The position numbers were made by a program, and so were the translations under genes. A stretch of 26,048 nt of DNA from assembly GCA_900618425.1 (NCBI GenBank), contig UZAN01047063.1, positions 1,389 through 27,436 of the forward strand. Reading direction: 5' to 3'. This document shows, one piece after another, positions 18,881-26,048 of the stretch. The stretch comes from Echinostoma caproni (Eukaryota; Platyhelminthes; Trematoda; Plagiorchiida; Echinostomatidae). Every line of letters starts with the position of its first letter. Within the stretch, counting starts at the first letter, position 1. The notes under the pieces were generated by a model. It had not been told where the DNA came from and did no database searches. It saw nothing but the letters and a program-made list of their open reading frames with translations.

Positions 18881-19012
18881 AAATTCAAGAAAGTTATTAC
18901 TCCCTTTCACCTGCCAAACAAGAATAACGGAGCTCTCGTTAGCATCCTCCCATCTGTCTTACCCTGTAAAATAGTGAAATCTCAGCTGGGAATCGGGATG
19001 GCGCATAAATAA
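18881..19012 (+). CDS. Candidate alternative terminal exon
   Basis: Acceptor CTGCTGTTTCAG ends at 18880. Phase 0 (compatible with exon 3) gives 43 codons beginning KFKKVITPFHLPNK and ending with TAA at 19010-19012. An AATAAA overlaps the stop codon (19008-19013). A second frame here reads IQESYYSLSPAKQE then TAA and would need phase 1. Either may be chance. The very short 3' UTR implied by the AATAAA is unusual. Confidence 0.22.
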   Translation, partial: KFKKVITPFHLPNKNNGALVSILPSVLPCKIVKSQLGIGMAHK

Positions 19013-19375
19013 ATCATTTTAATGAACGGTAACACGTGGCTGATAAGCGAGACCATTTACTGCTCAAATGCCTTACATTTGATTGGAGAGTTTCGGTCAT
19101 AAAGCAATTATTCGCCATCTCTTCGGTATTAATTGTTATATCGTTATACCCTTGATGCGTAACTTCTGCCATGTTGCACATGTTTTCCAGTTCCATCGGG
19201 GCAGTTCCAGTTCCCTGTAAAGAGTTGACTATATTCCCAGCAAAAAGTTTGCAACGCATGAATCTAATGCAGCATGTAGAACTCTCAACGGTCTACCTGA
19301 TTGTTTGTCCAACTTCCTACCCCATTTGGCTTCTTCACCTCTTTTCTGAACGCGCTACGTTTCGGTTACTAATAG

Positions 19376-19456
19376 CAACATGCAAACGAACTCGAGCAAC
19401 ACACAACGCAACCGATGCTTTGTCTTACTTCACGGTCGACTGGACCAATCGAGATT
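19376..19456 (+). CDS. Candidate exon 4 of the unknown gene
   Basis: A pyrimidine-rich tract (CTTCTTCACCTCTTTTCTG), a branch-like CTAAT and AG at 19374-19375 precede an 81-nt stretch. It ends at a good donor (GAGATT|GTAAGTT). It is open in phase 0, the phase left by exon 3, and encodes QHANELEQHTTQPMLCLTSR followed by STGPIEI. Composition fits the preceding exon. The same DNA is open in a second frame (19171-19476), so the choice is uncertain. Another acceptor-like site (ATATTCCCAG at 19242) opens a different frame interrupted by a TGA. Confidence 0.35.
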
Positions 19457-20575
19457 GTAAGTTCATGCAGCATTAGATGCATGCATGCGTGTGCGTATGG
19501 TTTATTCTGAGGCAGGACAATCTGCGTGTTTTGGTTTGCCCACTCAAACCCATTGCATCCTCTTCCAAAACATCCGTTCGTTTTCACTGCGCTGCCAATT
19601 AATTTGGTATTTTTTGCTCTCTATCACCATACATACACATATCCAAACATGCGCGGAGACACAACACTTTGTTGTCCTTGTGAATCACGTGGTCAGCTCC
19701 ATTCGCTCGATATCCAGCTGTCTACCGCATCTCATTTTCTCTTGACTGCGTTTTAGACATGTGCGCATTTCTGTGTGCGTATGTGCTTGTTTCACGCGTG
19801 CTCTCGGACGACCCCAGATGTGGCAGCGTTTGTATGGGCTTTGGCCTGTACTAGTTTCCTCTTGTTCCGACCTTCTTCGATTTGAATGATAAGTAAAAGC
19901 AATCGGATAGGTTTCTTTCCATCAGCTTGCTTCCCCTCCCTTACTCCTTCCCCACGAAAAAAACACATTTGACAGTGTTCGTCCTGGGAACAAAGATCTG
20001 CGTTCATTACGAATAGTTTACGCTTTCCATCTATCTAGTGTTGTGCTCCTGACGTGCTCTTGAGCATGATTTTTCCCCTATGTAGAACGGTTTGCTTTGG
20101 TGTATGTGTTTTCACGCAAACGAAAAAAGAAACCTTAGGTGTCCTTGTAAGAGAATTTATTTTCGTGAGAAGTAATTGTTTTATCTCCACCCTGACCACT
20201 GTTTGATGGTAGATAGGGAAAAGTTTCAACTGATTGAATTATTTCCACTATCAATTCTGAATGAAGAAATTCAGGGATACACGAATTCCGGCTTGTAAAC
20301 TGACTTTCCAGACAACGACATCTTAGCTTGAGTAGATCAATCACTAGAAGTAGCGAAAACAGGCTGTGTAATATGTTTTCAATGACTCATGCTTGCTCTT
20401 TGTTGTACTCCACTAGGTGATAAACGTCTTTATTCACAGAGCTTTTAATGCAGCCAGTAACTTTTGTGCTGAGTTTCAACATGTAGTTTTCATCGTCCCC
20501 ACTCTGTCTACTGTAGCAGCGTTCAAATTTATTGCCCTCAAACTTCAAATCACAAACATCGTAGATATGCGTGTT

Positions 20576-20824
20576 TTACCATAGTTCACTCCGCGTGGCA
20601 CAATCCTCTGAAAAGAGACGAAAACCAAATGAAGCGTAACCTACCGTGACGTTGTTTTTTACGTGAATGTTCGCTGGAGTTGTTGTGTCGACCGCATTCT
20701 TCGTCTCAGTTAAAAAAATATTTAACCCCAAAGGATCCTTTCGCATTGCCGATTTATGGAATTTATGGAAAGTATCATTTATCGCAATCATTAGCACTTC
20801 GTAGTTATATGATGATTGAATTCG
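20576..20824 (-). other. Unidentified minus-strand open frame
   Basis: Open for 82 codons between stops. It reads SSYNYEVLMIAINDTFHKF, then RKDPLGLNIFLTETKNAVD and TTPANIHVKNNVT. The composition is balanced and protein-like. A donor-like ACG|GTAGGT follows the last of these (20644-20649), so it could be an exon of a minus-strand gene or a transposon relic. No family is recognised and no matching acceptor is obvious. Confidence 0.3.
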
Positions 20825-21501
20825 TCACCAGCATTGTGATGAAAGCTCCTCATTTAACTCTAAAGTGAATCGTTTTCCCCACTTATTCCGTTTCGTGTAC
20901 CGGTCAGAACGTCATACATTTTGCATAGTTAAGTTGACTAGGTCTTTTCTTTTACTGTTTGATACTGGATGAAATCAATGCATGCATCACCGACCGTCCA
21001 TTGGTTTGCTCAACAAACTAGTAAAGGCACCAACGTGAGATGAGTACACGGAAATTGACTTGCTCCTGATGATATTGCGGTTCTGTGGGCCTAAAATCAA
21101 CAATGAAACCCAACTAACAGAATACAGCCCGGCTGGTGTTTTGTGGTGTTCATACCTGTCATCCAAACCATGTACTGGTTATCCTCCATCATCTGTCAGT
21201 AGCAACATGTGTGCATACTGAATGCACTCTTCCTGAATTTAAACGCATCATGTACGCAGGACGGTGAATTGGTCTATGGTTAGTCTATTACAAGGTGACG
21301 AACAAACCTGCTTCTAATGTTTCACCTACGGGCCAATTACAACGCATCATATAACTCAGGGAACGAAGCAAGGAGGTGGAAAATCAGATTGTTATTATTT
21401 ACAATAGGAGGCGGATTTGAAGTATGATTTTTCATACTCTGACCGCATAGTTGTTGATAATTATTTGCGGGGTGTGAATTCGCAACTGAAATGTTAAGTG
21501 A

Positions 21502-21521
21502 TGGTGGCGGTGGTGGTGGGG
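21502..21521. repeat. GGT-rich microsatellite
   Basis: GGTGGCGGTGGTGGTGGGG, just past the 3' end of the Penelope-like frame (minus strand). Confidence 0.7.
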
Positions 21522-22335
21522 CGACTCAGATACATGGAATCTCATGAATTGTTTCAATGTCCATAGTGAGGGATTGTTTATTCTAATTGTCAATGCCCCT
21601 GCTGTAGAAATAAATTGGGCCTTGATATCCTTGAACCGGGCCCCTGTGAATGGATAGGTCGGTTAGAACAACTTCCGCACGTCAGCAGTGTGATTCGTTT
21701 CGATCAAAGGTATAGTATCGGCGCTCGTACCTGCTCTAATCGGTCCTTGACAGTGCCAAATTGGGTAGTGTTTTCTCATTCAGTCGGTCAGCTCGCGGTT
21801 AATGTGACTGGTGCTACAGGACCAAGTAAGCTGGTAAACACAGGTTGAGGTCAGTTCCATAGGTGACCTGTTCCGGGAAAGATAATTTAGAAGAATGGGA
21901 AGCACGCGATACCATTTAGAAATAAATAATTTTCCAACACAATCCTCAGCCATGTGCTTATTCTCTTCGAAACCGTACCATCTTTGAGAGGGAACGCAAT
22001 ATAACCTACCTTTCTCGCAGCTGGGTTATATAGTTTCATATTGTGAACTCTCATGCAACAATCAATAATTTCCTCTGAGTATCCATTCACCAGGAACGCT
22101 GCTTTGACTGCTGCAAGTTCAACAGCAAATGAAGCGTTCTTACGCGGTCGATGACACATCGAATTACGCTTTTTTGGCGCTGCATTGGAATAAAATTACG
22201 AGAGTTGTTTTATTGTCCTGTCCACGTTTTCTTTCATATATATATGTTATGTATGAGAGAACCATCTTTGCGGTGTGAAAAGCAACACATTAAGAAATGT
22301 GATTCCTTGTTCAGATTCTATCAATAGGGTACAAG
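21520..22335 (-). mobile_element. Penelope-like element, 3' part (RT end and GIY-YIG-type domain)
   Basis: In minus-strand order the blocks are: QGITFLNVLLF (22280-22312, the FLDVLL block after the RT core); FYSNAAPKKR (22170-22200); VIRCVIDRVRT (22134-22166), then in another frame ELAAVKAAFLVNGYSEEII (NGYP block); YIAFPLKDGTVSKRI; then CVYQLTWSCSTSHINRE (21792-21842), which corresponds to the Y-x-F-x-C-x-CG..YIGRT entry of the GIY-YIG endonuclease; IETNHTADV; and FISTAGALTIRINNPSLWT (about 21558-21605). Order and spacing match Penelope-like elements throughout. Stops and frameshifts are present, for example TGA at 21780-21782. The endonuclease motif is degenerate (SHINRE for SYIGRT). The RT part continues at 23115 on the other side of an RTE insertion. 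Confidence 0.75.
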
Positions 22336-22339
22336 TGAT

Positions 22340-23120
22340 ATATAATATCTATAAGATATATTTATATAAGTTTTGTTATTTTGGCAGCTATATCTCACCC
22401 GGTGGCTGCACCACGGATGAAGTGTTAGCTCGCATACAGAAGGCCTGGTTGGCTTTGATGACTTGAGACATCGATGGCGCCGTCGCGATATCAGGCTACC
22501 TGTGAAGGGTCGAGTATATGCTACAGCAGTTCGGCCCGTTTTGCTATACGGCACAGAAACTTGGTCATTAAGAAACAGGATAAAGATAGACTGTCGGTTT
22601 CTACGCAGCATTTCACGAATCTGGTGGGGTAACTGGATGAGCAATGCTGAGGTTAAGCGTAGAGTTTTGGGTGACCGTGGTCGCCCACTAGAGCAAGTGG
22701 TCGATCTCCATAGATTACGTTGGTTGGGACATGTATTACGCATGCCACCAAATAGGTTGCCACGGCGAGCAATGTTCCCCGAGGTAGGTAATGGGTAGAA
22801 GAAAGTCAGGGGTAGTCAAGCTAAAACCTGGAACGAGAGCATGAAAAATCCTTAACCAGGAGACTGGCTGACATAGGTCCTGTTCGGTTCTCTGAATGGG
22901 GACCTCGGGATGATCGTAATCGATGGTTAGGACGCTGAGGGGTATGGAAGTGTCGTAAACAGTGGCGTTCGTGCATCTTCTCAATCTCTCTCCAACATTA
23001 GTTCACTGAACTTCTCCATTTTTTATTCGACTTAACTTTCAATTTTCTTGTCCTTGTCCTACTGTTCATCCAAATGGGCGTTCAAAAGACAGCAACCAAA
23101 ACTGGCGCACGAAAGTGTAT
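22340..23120 (+). mobile_element. RTE-type non-LTR element, 5'-truncated copy inside the Penelope-like element
   Basis: The plus strand reads FCYFGSYISPGGCTTDEVLA from about 22370, then IQKAWLALM. After a frameshift comes RRRDIRLPVKGRVYATAVRP, VLLYGTETWSLRNR, then RSISRIWWGNWMSNAEVKRR, VLGDRGRPLEQVVDLHRLRW, LGHVLRMPPNRLPRRAMF and, after a TAG, KVRGSQAKTWNESM and EWGPRDDRNRWLG. This is the C-terminal region of fluke RTE pol. It ends in a 3' UTR with TGGGCGTTCAAAAGACAGCAACC near 23083. 5' truncation is typical of the mechanism. Its two boundaries coincide with the break in the Penelope-like frame. No clear target-site duplication was found by eye. Confidence 0.8.
22463..22797 (+). pseudogene. 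RTE pol C-terminal fragment
   Basis: The longest open piece of the RTE copy, about 110 codons from RHRWRRRDIRL to FPEVGNG. It holds the KGRVY, LLYGTETW, RIWW..SNAEV, LHRLRWLGHVLRMP and LPRRAM blocks that follow the RT domain in RTE elements. It stops at TAG (22796-22798) where the family has Trp (TGG), a one-base change. A frameshift separates it from the upstream SYISPGG block. The RT core and apurinic endonuclease are absent, so there is no activity. Confidence 0.75.
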
Positions 23121-23705
23121 AATTAATGGTTGTTCTAACTGAAAACTGTATACAGGCATAATTAAATGGGTTGAATAAAGTTGAAAGATTGCTCGAATTG
23201 TTCACAAGAGAAATAATATTATCAACACGTCTGTTTATGGCACACTAGTCAGTACAAGTACGTTTCCCTATTGTGTCATTAAGATATCAGTTGATAGGCC
23301 CCCAATGGTGAGCTCATAGTTACTTCATCCTTCGGACGATATACGTCGATGTTGAAACTGAAACTAGACATTTAAGTGATGCTTAAGAGTGAGTTTTCTT
23401 AGGCAACCTAATGGAACTATGATATTCATATTTTCGATTTCATTGTAGTTACACAAGCAATCAATCATTTCAATCGGAGGAAAATACTTGAATAGGGGAT
23501 CAATATCTAAAGAGATTATTTGCTTGTTTGTTGTGTCCAGTGATTCTCTGAAGTCCACAAAGCCAAATACATCCTTCAGGGAGTATTTTGCCGGCTCAAA
23601 TCCTACGGGAGTACCAAATCAGCTAAACTATTCGGATAATATCAAGCACAAGTAACGGATCGCTGGTCTGTTTGTTTCATTAAGTTTACTGACTGCTGTC
23701 GATCA
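23115..23705 (-). pseudogene. Penelope-like element reverse transcriptase, palm region
   Basis: In minus-strand order: KLNETNRPAIRYL (about 23655-23695, like K-x-HK-x-x-x-P-x-RPI); SLADL and TPVGFEPAKYSLKDVFGFVD (23553-23640, like WLAELLQPV..YSLKDV-F-x-FVD); QIISLDIDPLFKYFP (motif A, about 23480-23522); VPLGCLRKLTL; YRPKDEVTMSSPLGAY (about 23290-23335, like YRQ-x-DGVAMGSPLGP); and VDNIISLVNNSSNL (about 23170-23205). Where YVDD is expected the sequence reads TCTD next to a stop, so the catalytic site is lost. The last readable block (IQFSVRTT, near 23125) joins in sense with LIESEQGITFL at 22325, on the other side of the RTE insertion. Penelope-like elements, for example Cercyon, are known from schistosomes. 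Confidence 0.75.
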
Positions 23706-23849
23706 GCAGCATGAAATGTACAAAATTGTCACTTTCAGTTGAAGGGCAAATTTTTTAAAACGCCTTATTGCACAATAACCTTAGCCGCACCGTTTAACCA
23801 ATATTACAATAACCAAAGTTAGTTAATCTACCCTATTGTCAGTATTGAA

Positions 23850-24335
23850 CTTTTTATGGCGGTTTTGGTTGCTGCTTTTTAGTGGCCCATTAAGTCGAAC
23901 AAAATCAAAAAATAGACAGAAAAATAGAAAGCTAGGAGCAACGATACATATCGCAGTTAAACGCAATTCGAGAATTCCAGCAGATACACGAGCAGCGCTG
24001 TTTTGCAACACGCGGTCATGTCATTCAGTGTCTCTACCACTTGATGCCACCTATCCCGAGGTTCCCAACCAGGAGGCCTAATGCGGCTCATTTAACCGAG
24101 TCCACCTGTTAGAGATTTTGCATTCACCATCCAAGTCCTAATTTACTCTGTTGATCTTATCCAGCTAACTAATTTTAATCTACTGACATCACGCACCGAT
24201 AAAACTTATCTAGTGGAATACTTAACACATGCCCCAGCTATCTTAATCTATTGATACTCAGTGAATGTGAAAAATATTTGGAGGTAATCGACCCGCAGTT
24301 ATAATTGAATAGCACCACGATGCCGTTACGATTGC
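23850..24335 (-). mobile_element. RTE-type non-LTR element, second copy (3' end), minus strand
   Basis: In minus-strand order: INRLR and LGHVLSIPLDKFYRCVM (about 24195-24255, like LHRLRWLGHVLRMP-x-RLPRRAM); TWMVNAKSLTGGLG (about 24100-24145, like TW-x-x-SMKSLT-x-LG); RPPGWEPRDRWHQVVETLND (24017-24075, like RLPGWGPRD..WLETL-x-DMA). A 3' UTR follows with TTCGACTTAATGGGCC..AGCAGCAACCAAAACCGCC (about 23865-23905), matching the tail of the plus-strand RTE copy (TTCGACTTAAC..AATGGGC..ACAGCAACCAAAACTGGC). More decayed than the plus copy, with several stops. Sequence beyond 24270 is only weakly alignable. Confidence 0.65.
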
Positions 24336-26048
24336 AAATGTCAAACTGCCAGAAAAACGTACACAGTTCTGTACAGACTGAATAATATCACCATTGAACC
24401 ATCAGTTCAGTCGTCTTAACTAGTTGCGTATGCGGTCACAGAGAGAGAGTGAACTAAGCAGGATTATGAACATCTGGTAATGGATACCTTTACAGTTCTC
24501 AACAGAAAAAGTGATGAGCTCTGAAAAGAATAAAAATGCTTAATAAGTGAACTGTAAAGCATTTCATCAGTTCCTTGACCTTGTGTACTACGCATGAGAT
24601 CAAGTTCATAACAGCATTGCAACAACCGCCATCAGGTTGGATGCTAAGTTAACCATCCTCCCGGGTGTGCAAGATAAGTGTTTGAGAGGTTTAGATGTTC
24701 ACGTTTCTTTCTATTTATGTGGTTTGCGGATAAGATATATAGACTACTGCGAGTTTTCTTCAATTTACTCATCTCAGGGAACCGTGATCCCTCCCTCATA
24801 AAGTAATTGAATCAAATTATAATTATCTGTTTCACTAGGCCGCTAACTTGATGTACGTCAAAATCTTGTATGTGCGTGTATGAGAAAGAATTCACTTAAT
24901 ATCAAGGTTAAATTCCAACTATTTTATTACAGAACTAATCGATTTCTATCCAAATTTGGCACTTTTCTACTGAACCTGTTCCGAACAACTCAGTGCGTTC
25001 TTTACCCCAAAATATTTCCATTTCCAGTTACGCCTATTTTTAGGGTAGTAAAAAGACCAATTTAACTCGTAAATTAGTCTTGATGTCTCACCGAGTGATT
25101 CCGATTGGATGATTTTTTGCGAGATCACCAATGATGACTGGTTACGTTCACGTTGTGGACAAACGGAAAAATCCGGTCACCAATTTGCCCTTCTTCTACC
25201 TTCGTGGCGAAATGTTTGCTGTGTGTGGAGGGTGCTGGTGCTTTTGATATACTACCGGAATCGATATACAACTCATTGGCATTGTAAAAAATATAAAAAT
25301 ACATAGATGTCTTTTTACTTCCTCTTTCTATTTTATGAATATACAAATGTACAGTCAACTTTCAGGAAGGGGGTTGCCCCCATAGAATGGCCGCCTGGTA
25401 AAAATACAGATATAGGGTGTTTCTATGATATTTCATTTTGTGTTGAGTGCATTGGCACCCTAGTCAGACTCGAGTGACCCAATTAGATCTCCCCTGTTTG
25501 TCCCGGTGATATCTCGTCCGGATAAGTCTGAACTTAAAAAAAAAACAGTTTAAAGCATTCCCGAGCAATCCACGACGCTAACTTCATGTAGAAAGTGTTA
25601 GAAACGGTACTGTTCAAATATGAGACTCAAGAAACAGGTAATGTCTTGAAATGCACGACAAAACTAATCACCTTTCCTCCGTATTTCGAAAAGCTTTAGC
25701 GCTGTTCCGCTTTTTGATGTTGAATCCAATAAACTGTTCCAAATATTAAAAAAATTAAAATTGGTTTTATACAAATATTATTTTGTGCATCTTACAGATT
25801 TGACCGAGAATGCGAATTAAAAAATAGAAAATAACTGAAAAATTAGACTATCGGAAAAATAATTTGAAAAGGGATCAAATTTTGATGTTTTAATTGCAGT
25901 ACTTTTTGAGATAAACTGTAGCTTGATGAAAACACTAATGCTGTCTATATGTCGCTCTTCGTCGGATAAAAAAAGTCGTCAATCGTGATACGGTCACAGC
26001 TAAGTCTCTCAAGAGGTAATCGATCAACTCTAATGCTCCTCTACCTGT
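24336..26048. other. Right flank, nothing recognised; possible retroposed tail at 25536-25545
   Basis: AT-rich sequence with only short frames (24880-25065, 25109-25358) that lack motifs. 25360-25535 is relatively GC-rich and ends in a run of ten A residues (25536-25545), as an old SINE or retroposed piece might. No target duplication was seen. Confidence 0.4.

Larger units (their letters stand above)
17517..21519. other. Region downstream of exon 3, mostly intron or intergenic
   Basis: Apart from the two candidate exons, repeats and an unidentified minus frame (20576-20824), I recognise nothing here. Many short frames on both strands around 19014-20344 overlap each other and lack motifs. 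Confidence 0.5.

Noticed and set aside
21615..21848. 77-codon plus-strand open frame
   Set aside because: It is the shadow of the minus-strand Penelope-like endonuclease region, which explains its higher GC content.
22321..22743. 140-codon minus-strand open frame
   Set aside because: It lies antisense to the RTE pol fragment, whose conserved blocks are all on the plus strand.
1..26048. CRISPR array, rRNA, phage or bacterial operon
   Set aside because: No regularly spaced direct repeats, ribosomal sequence, Shine-Dalgarno-led gene strings or phage genes are visible; splice sites and retroelements point to a eukaryote.

Overview
This window is a piece of eukaryotic nuclear DNA. It holds one intron-rich gene and many decayed transposable elements, and has no bacterial or phage gene organisation. 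The relics are BEL/Pao, CR1-type and RTE-type non-LTR elements, a Penelope-like element with a GIY-YIG-type tail, and a CACTA-like transposon. That mix, the very long introns and the moderate AT richness suggest a parasitic flatworm, most likely a digenean (schistosome or relative). This placement is an inference from family knowledge, because no search could be run. One ambiguous base (7666) marks draft assembly sequence.

Layout. 1-744 (minus) is an open but edge-truncated BEL/Pao gag. About 750-1605 (minus) holds a retroelement ORF1-like reading frame. 1870-3542 is a nest: a plus-strand CR1 3' end was split by a second, minus-strand CR1 copy of related type. Both end in the same kind of (AACTG)n tail.

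3804-17504 carries three exons of one plus-strand gene. Exons 1 (3804-4026), 2 (13096-13386) and 3 (17215-17504) have consensus splice sites and agree in phase across introns of about 9.1 and 3.8 kb. The predicted product starts with a short basic coiled coil and continues as Ser/Thr/Gln/Pro-rich, probably disordered sequence. I do not recognise the family. Candidate 3' exons lie at 19376-19456 and 18881-19012. Intron 1 holds an 880-bp CACTA-like deletion derivative (4360-5239), a foldback hairpin (10934-11067) and a tRNA-like SINE relic. Intron 2 holds an RTE relic (14705-14835) and a second tRNA-like SINE relic.

21520-24335 is a second nest: a minus-strand Penelope-like element (RT plus degenerate GIY-YIG endonuclease) split by a plus-strand RTE 3' fragment, with a minus-strand RTE 3' fragment beside it. 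The last 1.7 kb shows nothing I can identify apart from an A-run that may mark an old retroposed sequence.

The elements do not act together as a system. The main results are the phase-consistent unknown gene, the two datable nested insertions and the self-contained CACTA derivative. I found no tRNA, rRNA, CRISPR array or complete intact transposon.
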